A stretch of 64,000 nt of DNA from Sphingobium sp. TCM1 (GCF_001650725.1 NZ_LXVX01000005.1:274825-338824), one strand, 5' to 3'. Positions 6,913-15,710 are shown, counted from the first letter of the stretch. Numbers and translations are program-made. The notes: generated from the letters alone by a model not told the origin.

Positions 6913-8559
6913 ATGCCCCATCACACACCCCTGATCGGCACCATCGTCGCCGGTCTCGTCGTCGCCTTCATCATGGGCGCGATCGCCCATCGGCTGAAGC
7001 TCTCGCCGCTGGTCGGCTATCTCGTCGCCGGCATCATGGTCGGTCCCTTTACCCCCGGCTTCGTCGCCGATGCCGGCCTTGCCAATGAACTGGCCGAAAT
7101 CGGCGTCATCCTGCTGATGTTCGGGGTCGGCCTCCATTTTTCCCTGAAAGACCTTCTGTCGGTGAAGGCCATCGCCGTTCCCGGCGCGCTGGTCCAGATC
7201 GCGGTCGCGACCCTGCTCGGCATGGGCCTTGCCCATCTGATGGGCTGGCCCGTCATGGGCGGCCTGGTATTCGGCCTTGCCCTGTCCGTCGCCAGCACCG
7301 TCGTCCTGCTGCGCGCCTTGCAGGGCGCCGACCTGGTCGAAACCCGGCGCGGACGCATCGCGGTCGGCTGGCTGATCGTCGAGGATCTGGTGATGGTCCT
7401 TGCGCTGGTGCTGCTCCCCGCGCTTGCCAGCGTGATGAACGGCGTCGAGGGAGCGGGTGCGTCCGCGCTCATCGGGCCGCTGCTCGGCACGTTGCTCAAG
7501 GTGGTGGGCTTTGTCGCGGTGATGCTGATCGTGGGCCGCCGGGTGATCCCCTGGGCGCTGCACTGGGTCGTCCATACCGGATCGCGCGAGCTGTTCCGCC
7601 TGGCGGTCCTCGCCATCGCGCTGGGCGTTGCCTTCGGCGCGGCGGCCGCCTTCGACGTGTCCTTCGCGCTCGGCGCCTTCTTCGCCGGCATGATCCTGGG
7701 CGAAACCCCCCTGAGCCGTCGCGCGACTGAAGAGACGCTGCCATTGCGCGACGCCTTCGCCGTACTCTTCTTCGTGTCGGTCGGAATGCTCTTCAACCCG
7801 GCGATCGTGGTCGAGCAGCCCTTGCCGCTGCTCGCCACCATTCTCATCATCGTAATCGGCAAGTCGATCGCCGCCTGGGGGATCGTCCGCGCCTTCGGCC
7901 ATCCCAACGTAACCGCGCTCACCATCGCGGCGAGCCTCGCCCAGATCGGCGAATTTTCCTTCATCCTGGCGTCGCTGGGCGCGGGGCTGGGGGTGTTGCC
8001 GGCGCAAGCCCGCGACCTGATCCTGGCCGGCGCGCTGGCGTCGATCTTCCTCAATCCCATCCTCTTCTCGATGATCGTGCGCAAGCACCAGCAGGAGGAG
8101 GAGGATGAGGGCGCGGACGCGGGCCAGCCCTCCGGTCGTCCGGCGCCGCCTGCCATCGGCCATGTCATCCTGGTCGGCTACGGCCGGGTGGGCAAGCTGA
8201 TCGCCCGGCGCCTTGTCGAAACACATGTCCATTTCGTTGTCGTGGAAGGCGACGGGGATCGGGTGGACGAAGCCGAAGAGGCCGGCCTGTCGGTCGTGAA
8301 GGGCAACGCGCTGGAGGACAGGCATCTGCTCGCGGCGGGTATCCGCGAGGCGCGCCACCTGCTGATCGCGGTGCCCGAAGGCTATGAGGGCGGGGCCATC
8401 CACGATCATGCGCGCCGCCTGAACGCCGACCTTCAGGTCATCGCCCGCGCCCATAGCGACGCGGAGGTCGCCCATCTGGAGGCGCTGGGCGTTCCCCATG
8501 TGGTGATGGGTGAACGCGAACTGGCGGCCAGGATGCTCACTTTGTGCGGGGTGGCGTGA
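6913..8559 (+). CDS. CPA2 family cation:proton antiporter with TrkA-N domain (YbaL/KefB-like)
   Basis: 548 residues. About residues 5-385 form a 12-13 helix Na+/H+ exchanger domain of the monovalent cation:proton antiporter-2 family (RLKLSPLVGYLVAGIMVGP, GVILLMFGVGLHFS, LALSVASTVVLLRALQ). After a charged linker (QQEEEDEGADAG), residues ~410-540 are a RCK/TrkA-N nucleotide-binding domain (HVILVGYGRVGKLIARRL) that would gate transport. The layout matches YbaL-type proteins, which exchange K+ or other cations for protons across the inner membrane. No ancillary KefF/G-like gene is adjacent. Confidence 0.9.
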   Translation: MPHHTPLIGTIVAGLVVAFIMGAIAHRLKLSPLVGYLVAGIMVGPFTPGFVADAGLANELAEIGVILLMFGVGLHFSLKDLLSVKAIAVPGALVQIAVATLLGMGLAHLMGWPVMGGLVFGLALSVASTVVLLRALQGADLVETRRGRIAVGWLIVEDLVMVLALVLLPALASVMNGVEGAGASALIGPLLGTLLKVVGFVAVMLIVGRRVIPWALHWVVHTGSRELFRLAVLAIALGVAFGAAAAFDVSFALGAFFAGMILGETPLSRRATEETLPLRDAFAVLFFVSVGMLFNPAIVVEQPLPLLATILIIVIGKSIAAWGIVRAFGHPNVTALTIAASLAQIGEFSFILASLGAGLGVLPAQARDLILAGALASIFLNPILFSMIVRKHQQEEEDEGADAGQPSGRPAPPAIGHVILVGYGRVGKLIARRLVETHVHFVVVEGDGDRVDEAEEAGLSVVKGNALEDRHLLAAGIREARHLLIAVPEGYEGGAIHDHARRLNADLQVIARAHSDAEVAHLEALGVPHVVMGERELAARMLTLCGVA

Positions 8560-8563
8560 CCCT

Positions 8564-10102
8564 CTAGTCGAGCGTATCGAGGAAGCGCGCCGCCTGATCC
8601 CGCGTGGCGGCGCGGTCTTCCTGGGTCATCCGGTCCCAGTTGCGATAGGGCATGGCGAGCCGTGGATTGCGCGCGAGCATGCCCGCGTTGCGTGCCAGGA
8701 AATCCCAGTAAAGCGCGTTGAAGGGGCAGGCATCCTCGCCCACCCGGCGCTTCACATCATATCGGCACGCCCCGCAATAGTCCGACATGCGGTTGATATA
8801 GGCGCCGCCCGACGCATAGGGCTTCGACGCCAGCAGGCCGCCATCCGCAAACTGGCTCATGCCCAGCGTGTTGGGCAGCTCGACCCATTCATAGGCGTCG
8901 GCATAGACCTCCAGATACCAGATATGCACCTGGTGCGGGTCGACCCCGGCCAGCAATGCGAAATTGCCGGTGATCATCAGCCGCTGGATATGATGGGCAT
9001 AGCCATGGTCGATGGTCTGGCCGATCGCCTGTGACAGGCAGTGCATGTCCGTCTCGCCGGTCCAGTAGAAGCCCGGCAGGTTGCGGGTCGCCCGCAGGGC
9101 ATTGCGCTTGGCGTAGTCCGGCCCCTCAAGCCAATAGATGCCGCGCACATATTCGCGCCAGCCGATGATCTGCCGGATAAAGCCCTCTGCCGCGTTCAGG
9201 GGCACTTTGCCCGCCCGATAGCGCGCCTCCACCTCCCGGCAGAGTTCCAGCGGGTCGAGCAGCCCGGCGTTGAGGTAGGGCGACAGGATCGAATGCCACA
9301 GGAACGGCTCGTCGGTCAGCATCGCATCCTGATAGTCGCCAAACCGTGGCAGCCCTTCGTCCAGGAAGCGCTTTTGCTGTCGTATCGCCTCGTCCCGCGT
9401 CACCGCGAAATGGAACTGGTCGAGCCGGCCGATATGGTCGCCGAAGCGTACCGCCACCATCTCCAGCACCGCCTGTGTCACGGCGTCGGGTCGGAAGCGG
9501 ATCGGCCGGGGCATCAGCAGGTCGCGTGCGGGCGGGGGCTTGCGGTTCTCCGCGTCATAATTCCATTGTCCGCCCTCCGGCGCGCCTTCCTCGGTCAGCA
9601 GCAGCCCGGTCTTGCGGCGCATGTCGCGATAGAAATATTCCATCCGCAACTGGCGCCGCGCCGCCGCCCATGTGTCGAACTCCGCATGGGAACAGAGGAA
9701 GCGATCATCCTCATGGATGGTCACGGGAATGGCGAAGCACTCTTCCCACGCTTCCAGCATGGCGCGCACCCGCCATTCGCCCGCCTCGGTCACATGGATG
9801 GCGCGGGGGCGGTGCCTTTCGATCGCACGGGCGACCTCGGCGGTGAAGCTGCCCCTGTTCGCGGGGTCGTCCAGCCGCACATAGTCGACTGTCCAGCCCA
9901 GCGCCCGCAGCGCCTCGGCATGATGACGCATGGCGGACAGGAGGAAGGCGATCTTCGCCTTGTGATGCCGCACGTAGGTGGTTTCGTCCGCCACCTCCAT
10001 CATCAGCACGATGCTGTCCGCCTTGTCGGCATCGCGCAGCGCGGCGATGTCGGGTGTCAGCTGGTCGCCAAGGACCGGAATAAGAAGAGGGCCGTCGATC
10101 AT
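8564..10102 (-). CDS. Iron-sulfur bacterial cryptochrome/(6-4) photolyase
   Basis: 512 residues of the FeS-BCP/CryPro class (PhrB type). Residues ~1-130 form the antenna-binding Rossmann domain; the helical FAD domain follows. The cluster cysteines are visible as DMHCLSQ and near the C-terminus DYCGACRYDVKRRVGEDACPFN, the four-Cys set that binds [4Fe-4S] in this class. GWREYVRGIYWLEGPDY and NFALLAGVDPHQVHIWYLEVYADAYEW are typical FAD-pocket segments. The predicted activity is light-driven repair of (6-4) photoproducts, or blue-light sensing. The ATG at 10102 lies inside a perfect 14-bp hairpin. Confidence 0.9.
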   Translation of the reverse strand: MIDGPLLIPVLGDQLTPDIAALRDADKADSIVLMMEVADETTYVRHHKAKIAFLLSAMRHHAEALRALGWTVDYVRLDDPANRGSFTAEVARAIERHRPRAIHVTEAGEWRVRAMLEAWEECFAIPVTIHEDDRFLCSHAEFDTWAAARRQLRMEYFYRDMRRKTGLLLTEEGAPEGGQWNYDAENRKPPPARDLLMPRPIRFRPDAVTQAVLEMVAVRFGDHIGRLDQFHFAVTRDEAIRQQKRFLDEGLPRFGDYQDAMLTDEPFLWHSILSPYLNAGLLDPLELCREVEARYRAGKVPLNAAEGFIRQIIGWREYVRGIYWLEGPDYAKRNALRATRNLPGFYWTGETDMHCLSQAIGQTIDHGYAHHIQRLMITGNFALLAGVDPHQVHIWYLEVYADAYEWVELPNTLGMSQFADGGLLASKPYASGGAYINRMSDYCGACRYDVKRRVGEDACPFNALYWDFLARNAGMLARNPRLAMPYRNWDRMTQEDRAATRDQAARFLDTLD

Positions 10103-10125
10103 CCCCACGGAATGATCGACGGCCC
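10089..10125 (-). promoter_or_regulatory. Perfect hairpin enclosing the photolyase start codon
   Basis: On the minus strand GGGCCGTCGATCAT (10125-10112) pairs perfectly over 14 bp with ATGATCGACGGCCC (10102-10089), with a 9-nt loop. The second arm is the first codons of the photolyase. Base-pairing would hide the ATG, and the hairpin is followed by a pyrimidine-rich TCTTCTTATT. It could end helicase transcripts or control photolyase translation. The structure is certain; the role is inferred. Confidence 0.6.
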
Positions 10126-10154
10126 GCCTTTATCCTACATGCCCGAAAGGGAAA

Positions 10155-11906
10155 TCAGCGCGGCTTGCGCGGTCCGCCGGGGCCGCCCGGGCGCTTCGGT
10201 CCGCCCTTGAACGGACGGGGGGCATAGCCGCCCGGACCGCCCGGACGCGGGCCGCGATCATTGGGACGGGCGCCCTGGCGCTTATGCTCGCGCGCCTGTT
10301 CGCGCGGCGCGCCGTCGATGGCCTCGAACGCCACGTCGGCGCCTTCGTCATTCGCTTCGCCGGTGCGCTTGACCGACGCGATGAAGCGGCTCGCGATCGC
10401 CTTCGGGATTTCGAACATCGTCTCGTTGGTGGTGATGCGGATCGCGCCGATATCCTGGCGCGACACATGGCCGCGACGGCAGATCAGCGGCAGGATCCAG
10501 CGCGGGTCGGCATTCTGGCGACGGCCGATGTCCATGCGGAACCACTGCGTGTCCTCGAATCCCGGACGCGGCCCTTCCTGGCGCACGGGCGCCTCGCTGC
10601 GGTCCAGCAGTTCCTCTGGGGCCGGCAGCGCAGCGCGGGCGCTCCTGACCAGCATGGCGGCGATTTCCTTGGCGCTCTTCTCGGCCAGCAGTTCGGCGCC
10701 CAGCGCCCAATCGGCCTCGTCCAGTTCCGCCTTCTCCATCAGGCTGGTGCGCAGCCGGGCATTGTCCTGCTCCAGAATCGCTTCCCTGCTCGGCGGGTTG
10801 CCCCATTCGACCGGGATCTTCGCGCCCCGCAGCATCGATTCGACGCGGCGGCGACGCGGATAGGGCACGATCAGCACGGCGGTGCCCTTCTTGCCCGCAC
10901 GTCCGGTGCGGCCCGAACGGTGCTGCATCGTCTCGGCGTCGCGCGGCAGCTCGACATGGACGACCAGCGACAGAGAGGGTAGATCGATGCCGCGCGCGGC
11001 GACGTCGGTCGCGACGCACACCCGCGCCCGCTTGTCGCGCAACGCCTGCAACGCATGGTTGCGTTCATTCTGGCTATGCTCGCCCGACAGCGCCACGGCG
11101 GCAAAGCCGCGCTCGGTCAGGCTGCTGTGCAGATGCCGCACATTGTCGCGCGTGGCGCAGAACAGGATCGCCGTTTCCGCCTCATGATAGCGCAGCAGGT
11201 TGACCACCGCATTCTCGATGTCGGACGGGGCGACCGTCACCGCCTGATAGCTGATGTCGCCATGGCCGCGCTCTTCGCTCATGGTCGAAATGCGCAGCGC
11301 GTCGCGCTGGTAGCGCTTGGCCAGTGCCACGATCGGCTTGGGCATGGTGGCCGAGAAGAGGAGGGTGCGGCGGCTTTCCGGCGCGCCGTCGAGAATCTCC
11401 TCCAGATCCTCGCGGAAGCCCATGTCCAGCATCTCGTCGGCTTCATCGAGCACGACGGATCGCACGGCCGACAGGTCCAGCGCGCCGCGCTCCAGATGGT
11501 CGCGCAGGCGGCCCGGCGTACCGACGACGATATGGGTGCCGTGGCTCAGGTTGCGGCGTTCCTTGGCGGCGTCCATACCGCCCACGCAGGTCGCGATGCG
11601 CGCGCGCGCGGCACCGTACAGCCATTCCAGTTCGCGGCTGACCTGCAACGCCAGTTCGCGCGTCGGCGCGATCACCAGCGCCAGCGGCTTTTCCGGCATG
11701 GGGAGGCGGTCGGCGTCGCCCAGCAGTTCGCCCGCCATGGCGAGGCCGAAGGCGACGGTCTTGCCCGATCCGGTCTGCGCCGACACCAGCAGGTCGCGCC
11801 CATGCGCTTCTTCCTGCGTGACTTCGCTCTGGACGGGGGTCAGCGCCTCATAGCCCTTGGCGGTCAACGCCTGCGACAGGAGAGCGGGGAGAGTTTCAAA
11901 TGCCAT
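10155..11906 (-). CDS. DEAD-box ATP-dependent RNA helicase (DeaD/DbpA-like)
   Basis: 583 residues starting MAFETLPALLSQAL at 11906, preceded by GATGGA at suitable spacing; an in-frame ATG at 11921 is possible. Motifs: Q motif (TPVQSEV), I (AQTGSGKT), Ia (PTRELALQ), II (DEAD within VLDEADEMLDMG), III (SAT), V (VATDVAARGID), VI (HRSGRTGRAGKKG). After the core comes a DbpA-like RNA-binding segment (~430-510) and a Gly/Pro/Arg-rich disordered tail (RPNDRGPRPGGPGG). Likely roles are ribosome assembly and cold-stress RNA remodelling. The gene has its own long leader carrying a repeat element. Confidence 0.93.
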   Translation of the reverse strand: MAFETLPALLSQALTAKGYEALTPVQSEVTQEEAHGRDLLVSAQTGSGKTVAFGLAMAGELLGDADRLPMPEKPLALVIAPTRELALQVSRELEWLYGAARARIATCVGGMDAAKERRNLSHGTHIVVGTPGRLRDHLERGALDLSAVRSVVLDEADEMLDMGFREDLEEILDGAPESRRTLLFSATMPKPIVALAKRYQRDALRISTMSEERGHGDISYQAVTVAPSDIENAVVNLLRYHEAETAILFCATRDNVRHLHSSLTERGFAAVALSGEHSQNERNHALQALRDKRARVCVATDVAARGIDLPSLSLVVHVELPRDAETMQHRSGRTGRAGKKGTAVLIVPYPRRRRVESMLRGAKIPVEWGNPPSREAILEQDNARLRTSLMEKAELDEADWALGAELLAEKSAKEIAAMLVRSARAALPAPEELLDRSEAPVRQEGPRPGFEDTQWFRMDIGRRQNADPRWILPLICRRGHVSRQDIGAIRITTNETMFEIPKAIASRFIASVKRTGEANDEGADVAFEAIDGAPREQAREHKRQGARPNDRGPRPGGPGGYAPRPFKGGPKRPGGPGGPRKPR

Positions 11907-12015
11907 ATTTTTGTTTTCCATCGGTAAAAGCGACCCGCCATTCCCGACGGATACGAAAGACCGTTCATGCTTCCGCACGGGAAGCCCGAAGGCAGGTCAG
12001 GCCTCCGGTTCCAAA

Positions 12016-12139
12016 ATCCTCCCCTGCAAGGGGAGGGGGACCGCCCGCCTGGCGGGTGGTGAGGGGTGTCCCCCTGTCGAGAGAGGAGCACCCCTCCGTC
12101 AGCACTGCGTGCCGCCATCGCCCCCGAACAGGGGAGGAT
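12016..12139. repeat. 124-bp interspersed palindromic repeat with 11-bp terminal inverted repeats
   Basis: The element begins with ATCCTCCCCTG (12016-12026) and ends with its exact complement CAGGGGAGGAT (12129-12139). Inside are nested palindromes CCTCCCC-TGCAA-GGGGAGG and CCGCCCGCC-T-GGCGGGTGG, then GAGGGGTG opposite CACCCCTC. This is a fold-back repeat of the kind scattered through sphingomonad and caulobacter intergenic DNA. It has no coding potential and fills most of the helicase-rplA gap. Confidence 0.7.
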
Positions 12140-12155
12140 GATTCAAAAAACAGGA

Positions 12156-12190
12156 AGGCCTCCTTCCCACGTTCCCGAGGAAGGAGGCCT
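12156..12190 (-). terminator. Intrinsic terminator of rplK-rplA
   Basis: Perfect 12-bp stem: AGGCCTCCTTCC and GGAAGGAGGCCT, with an 11-nt loop. On the minus strand it is followed by TTCCTGTTTTTTG, a strong T-run. It stands 24 nt downstream of the rplA stop, so the rplKA transcript ends here and rplJL-rpoBC are not directly downstream. Confidence 0.9.
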
Positions 12191-12213
12191 GCCTATCATC
12201 TATAGCGCAAAAA

Positions 12214-12912
12214 TCAGATCGAGGCGACTTCCGCCACGTCGACCTTGACGCCCGGGCCCATCGAGGACGACAGGGCGATCTTGCGGACATATTTGCCCTT
12301 CGAACCCGACGGCTTCGCCTTGACGATCGCGTCAACGAAGGCGTCGAAATTCTTGCGCAGGTCTTCGGCCGAGAAGCTCGCCTTGCCGAGGCCAGCATGG
12401 ATGATGCCCGCCTTTTCGACGCGGAATTCGATCTGGCCGCCCTTGGCAGCCTTGACCGCTTCGGCGACGTTCGGGGTGACCGTGCCCAGCTTCGGGTTCG
12501 GCATCAGGCCCTTGGGACCAAGCACCTTGCCCAGGCGACCCACCAGACCCATCATGTCGGGGGTGGCGATCACGCGCTGGAAGTCGATGTTGCCGGCCTG
12601 GATCGATTCGAGCAGGTCTTCGGCGCCCACGACGTCGGCGCCAGCGGCGGTCGCTGCATCAGCCTTGTCGCCACGGGCGAACACGGCGACGCGGACGTCC
12701 TTGCCGGTGCCGGCGGGCAGGGTGACGACGCCACGGACCATCTGGTCGGCGTGACGCGGATCGACGCCCAGGTTGATCGCGATTTCGACGCTTTCGTCGA
12801 ACTTGGCGGTCGCGTGGGTCTTGATCAGGCCCAGCGCTTCGTTGACGCCGTGCAGCTTTTCCTTGTCAATGGCAGTGGCCAGGGCCTTCGCCTTCTTCGT
12901 CAGCTTTGCCAT
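12214..12912 (-). CDS. rplA: 50S ribosomal protein L1
   Basis: 232 residues with the L1 signature regions: MAKLTKKAK at the start, [39 protein letters not shown] and [22 protein letters not shown]1 forms the mobile stalk next to the E site and in many bacteria represses its own operon. It lies 4 nt after rplK. Confidence 0.98.
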   Translation of the reverse strand: MAKLTKKAKALATAIDKEKLHGVNEALGLIKTHATAKFDESVEIAINLGVDPRHADQMVRGVVTLPAGTGKDVRVAVFARGDKADAATAAGADVVGAEDLLESIQAGNIDFQRVIATPDMMGLVGRLGKVLGPKGLMPNPKLGTVTPNVAEAVKAAKGGQIEFRVEKAGIIHAGLGKASFSAEDLRKNFDAFVDAIVKAKPSGSKGKYVRKIALSSSMGPGVKVDVAEVASI

Positions 12913-12916
12913 GGTC

Positions 12917-13348
12917 TTAGCCCTCCACCACTTCGAGGCCCATCGCGCGAGCGGAGCCTTCGATGATCTTCGTCGCCGCGTCGATGTCGTTCGCGTTCAG
13001 GTCGACCATCTTGGTCTGCGCGATTTCGGCGAGCTGGGCGCGGGTGATCTTGCCGGCGACGACCTTGCCCGGTTCCTTGGAACCCGACTTCAGGTTGACG
13101 GCCTTCTTGATCAGATAGGTGGCCGGCGGCTGCTTCGTCACGAAGGTGAAGGAGCGGTCCGCATAGACGGTGATTATGGTCGGCAGCGGGGTGCCCTTTT
13201 CCATCTTTTCCGTCGAGGCGTTGAACGCCTTGCAGAATTCCATGATGTTCACGCCGCGCTGACCCAGGGCAGGGCCGATGGGCGGCGAGGGGTTGGCGGC
13301 TCCGGCGGGCACCTGGAGCTTGATATAGCCCGTAATCTTCTTGGCCAT
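12917..13348 (-). CDS. rplK: 50S ribosomal protein L11
   Basis: 143 residues from ATG at 13348 ([20 protein letters not shown]). A GTG two codons earlier is in frame but the conserved family start is [26 protein letters not shown] is the N-terminal thiopeptide/GTPase-centre domain, and the C-terminal half binds 23S rRNA helices 43-44. It pairs with rplA in the usual order. Confidence 0.97.
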   Translation of the reverse strand: MAKKITGYIKLQVPAGAANPSPPIGPALGQRGVNIMEFCKAFNASTEKMEKGTPLPTIITVYADRSFTFVTKQPPATYLIKKAVNLKSGSKEPGKVVAGKITRAQLAEIAQTKMVDLNANDIDAATKIIEGSARAMGLEVVEG

Positions 13349-13565
13349 GTTCACTCACTCTGTAGCTGGCGGATCTGCGAACATATCCGCCGGTTCAAGT
13401 TTAGCGGTCGAACGGCCTTCCGAAAAAGGCCTCCCGCACATGTCCGGCCACCTTGGGGGCAGCACGGAAGCGCGGGCCTATAGCGATGTTCCGGTCCAAA
13501 GGGAAGGGGGCTTGCGAAAAAGGAAGCTGAACCCCCGGCGCAGCCCCCGGTCGGTGAGAATTCCA

Positions 13566-13606
13566 GCAAAAAGGGCCGCCGGCCCGGTGGCTGGCGACCC
13601 TTTTGC
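13566..13606 (-). terminator. Intrinsic terminator of secE-nusG
   Basis: On the minus strand the outer stem is GCAAAAGGG with CCCTTTTTGC around a GC-rich inner palindrome, and the 3-prime arm ends in a run of five T. It lies 18 nt after the nusG stop. It separates secE-nusG from rplKA. The remaining rplK-nusG gap (13349-13565) shows no gene and must contain the rplK promoter. Confidence 0.65.
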
Positions 13607-13623
13607 AATCCGCGATGCGGCTC

Positions 13624-14160
13624 TTACTTCGACAGTTCGACCTGCTCGAAGTCCAGTTCGACCGGGGTGGCGCGACCGAAGATCGACACCGACACCTTGA
13701 CCCGGTTCTTTTCGAAATCCAGTTCCTCGACCACGCCGTTGAAGCTGGCGAAGGGGCCGTCGAGCACCTTGACGCTGTCGCCGATCTCGTAATCGACATT
13801 GACCTTGTGCTTGGGGGCGGCTTCGGCTTCCTTCTGGGCGCCGAAATAGCGGGCGGCGTCGCTTTCGCTGATCGCCTGCGGCTTGCCGCTCGAGCCCAGG
13901 AAACCCGTCACCTTGGGCGTGTTCTTCACCAGGTGGTAGATGTCGTCGTTCATGTTCAGCTTGGCGAGGACATAGCCGGGCATGAACTTGCGCTCGACCT
14001 GCACCTTCTTGCCGCGCTTCACTTCGGTCACGGTCTCGGTGGGCACCTCGACCTGCTCGACCAACTGGGAGAGGCCCATGCGCTCGGCTTCGGACAGGAT
14101 CGATTCCTTGACCTTGTTCTCGAAGCCCGAATAGGCGTGGATGATGTACCAGCGCGCCAT
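13624..14160 (-). CDS. nusG: Transcription termination/antitermination protein NusG
   Basis: 178 residues. It begins MARWYIIHAYSGFENKVKESI, the conserved NGN domain that contacts the RNA polymerase clamp, followed by the MPGYVLAKLNMNDDIYHLVKNTPKVTGFLG core. The C-terminal KOW motif is VKVLDGPFASFNGVVEEL (about residues 125-145). It couples transcription to Rho or ribosomal S10. It is downstream of secE with a 115-bp gap containing two copies of a hairpin. Confidence 0.97.
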   Translation of the reverse strand: MARWYIIHAYSGFENKVKESILSEAERMGLSQLVEQVEVPTETVTEVKRGKKVQVERKFMPGYVLAKLNMNDDIYHLVKNTPKVTGFLGSSGKPQAISESDAARYFGAQKEAEAAPKHKVNVDYEIGDSVKVLDGPFASFNGVVEELDFEKNRVKVSVSIFGRATPVELDFEQVELSK

Positions 14161-14184
14161 GTTACCGTTTCAAACTCCCACAGA

Positions 14185-14247
14185 GCGATTTCACTTGAGA
14201 AATCGCGCCAATCAAACTCGCGTCTGCGATTTCACTTGAGAAATCGC
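14185..14247. repeat. Tandem copies of a 22-nt hairpin between secE and nusG
   Basis: GCGATTTC-ACTTGA-GAAATCGC occurs at 14185-14206 and again identically at 14226-14247, 41 bp apart. Each is followed by the similar sequence GCCAATCAA or GGCAATCAA. Each copy folds into a perfect 8-bp stem with a 6-nt loop. The spacer looks like a duplicated mRNA-processing or attenuation element. No T-run follows, so it is not a standard terminator. Confidence 0.75.
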
Positions 14248-14275
14248 GGCAATCAAGAACCCAGGCCCGGCAATA

Positions 14276-14482
14276 TCAGGCCTGACCGGCGGCGAGGCCC
14301 AGCAGCCACTGGACGATCGCGCCGAAGAACGTGTCGATGCCGAAGAAGAAGAGGCCCAGCAGCGTGGTCATGATGACGACCATAACGCCGGTCATGACCG
14401 TCTCGCGGCCAGTCGGCCAGACGATCTTGGATGCCTCGGTCTTCACCTGATTGACGAATTCGCCGGGAGAAACCTTCGCCAT
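14276..14482 (-). CDS. secE: Preprotein translocase subunit SecE
   Basis: 68 residues from ATG at 14482 (MAKVSPGEFVNQVKTEASKIVWPTG). The VKTEASKIVWPTGRET amphipathic helix and the single C-terminal membrane helix (VMTGVMVVIMTTLLGLFFFGIDTF) are the short SecE form. It clamps SecY in the inner membrane. The start was set by the conserved MAKVSP; longer frames upstream run toward the tRNA gene. The gene order tRNA-Trp, secE, nusG is widespread. Confidence 0.96.
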   Translation of the reverse strand: MAKVSPGEFVNQVKTEASKIVWPTGRETVMTGVMVVIMTTLLGLFFFGIDTFFGAIVQWLLGLAAGQA

Positions 14483-14653
14483 CGCCTGCCTTCTCAAACT
14501 TCGATACCAACGCCAATTCGCGAAGCAACAGTCCGCCCTCCCGATCCCGCCCTGTCTGGCGTCCGGGGGTGCGGCCGCTTGCTCCGCGACCAATTTCGCC
14601 TGCGGACTTAGCCGCGAACCCTTTGCAATTCAAGGGTTCGCGGCCAGTTCGCT

Positions 14654-14729
14654 TGGCAGGAGTGGAGGGACTCGAACCCACGGCATTCGGTTTTGGAGAC
14701 CGACGCTCTACCAACTGAGCTACACTCCT
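14654..14729 (-). tRNA. trnW: tRNA-Trp (anticodon CCA)
   Basis: 76-nt cloverleaf on the minus strand. The acceptor stem is AGGAGTG with CACTCCT, then discriminator G and an encoded CCA. The D-arm GCTCAGTTGGTAGAGC, anticodon loop CTCCAAA (CCA) and T-arm with GGTTCGAGTCC are all intact. It is located upstream of secE, as in many proteobacteria. Confidence 0.97.
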
Positions 14730-14792
14730 GCACTGGCCCTAGCCAGCGAAGGAGGGCGCTTTAGCGTGGCAGGAAGGGGAGGGCAAGCGCCA

Positions 14793-15710
14793 TTATGCGG
14801 CTTTTTGCATCGGCCCGGCCACCTGCGTGTCGGCGCTGGTCTGCCGCTCCGCCTCGGCGTTGATCTGCGCGCCCAGCAGCACGACATAGGCGGAAGCAAA
14901 CAGCCAGAGTTGCAGCACCACCACGGCGCCCAGCGAACCGTAGGTTTCGTTGTAGTTGCCGAAGCGCGAGACATAGAAGGACACGCCCAGAGTCACCAGC
15001 AGCCAGCAGACCGTGGCCGTGGCCGATCCGACCGTCAGCCATTGCCACTGCGCCTTGCGCCGGTTCGGACCGAACCGGTATATGAGCGCGAAGATCAGGC
15101 TGGCGAGCAGGCCCGCGCAGACCCATGTCACCGCCTTGATCGCCAGGAGAACCCCCGATCCCCAGCCGGTGAGCAGCGTCTGGATCAGGCCAATGACCGT
15201 CGCGGTGACGACCCCCGACACGACGACCAGCACGGCCGAGAAAGTGATGCCGATCGACACGCGGTAGAAGGCGATGATCCCGCGTTCTTCCTTCCGCGCA
15301 TAGACGATGTTGAGCGCCTCCATGATCGCCGAGGCGGCGCGAGTGGCGCCATAGAGGGCGAGGCTCAGCGCCAGCACCAGGCCGAGGCCGGTCGTGCCCT
15401 TGGCGGCCGATACGACGCCCATCAACTGGTCATTGATGATGGTCGCCGCATCGCGGGGCACCACGGTGATGATGGCGGCCATGTGCCGCTGCACCAGCGC
15501 GGGATCGCCGATCAGGCCATAGGTCAGCACCACCGCCGCCAGCAGCGGCGCGATCGACAGGAAGGCGTAATAGGCGACGCCCGCCGACAACAGCCCCAGA
15601 TGATTGGCGAACGTGGCGATCCAGACGCGCTTCGATATCTCCCACCAGGCACGTGGCGGGATCTTCCACGGCGCATCGACATGCACCTGTTGCGCTATCC
15701 TTATGCTCAT
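14793..15710 (-). CDS. YihY/UPF0761 family inner membrane protein
   Basis: 305 residues from ATG at 15710, placed 5 nt after AAGGGGCG. Six membrane segments are apparent. Family motifs are LLSAGVAYYAFLSIAPLLA, GATRAASAIMEALNIVY and YGSLGAVVVLQLWLFASAYVVLLGAQINAE, the last being the best-conserved part of YihY (formerly called ribonuclease BN by mistake). The function is unsettled; roles in envelope organisation have been proposed. It is a single-gene unit between tRNA-Trp and the receptor terminator. Confidence 0.9.
   Translation of the reverse strand: MSIRIAQQVHVDAPWKIPPRAWWEISKRVWIATFANHLGLLSAGVAYYAFLSIAPLLAAVVLTYGLIGDPALVQRHMAAIITVVPRDAATIINDQLMGVVSAAKGTTGLGLVLALSLALYGATRAASAIMEALNIVYARKEERGIIAFYRVSIGITFSAVLVVVSGVVTATVIGLIQTLLTGWGSGVLLAIKAVTWVCAGLLASLIFALIYRFGPNRRKAQWQWLTVGSATATVCWLLVTLGVSFYVSRFGNYNETYGSLGAVVVLQLWLFASAYVVLLGAQINAEAERQTSADTQVAGPMQKAA

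Noticed and set aside
6181..8499. A 772-codon minus-strand frame antisense to the antiporter
   Set aside because: Composition (Asp/Arg/His/Gln runs) is typical of an antisense frame; the plus strand holds a clear antiporter with membrane helices and a TrkA-N domain.
14793..15710. Ribonuclease BN annotation for the YihY-like protein
   Set aside because: That assignment for this membrane family is historical and was shown to be wrong; it has no nuclease motifs.
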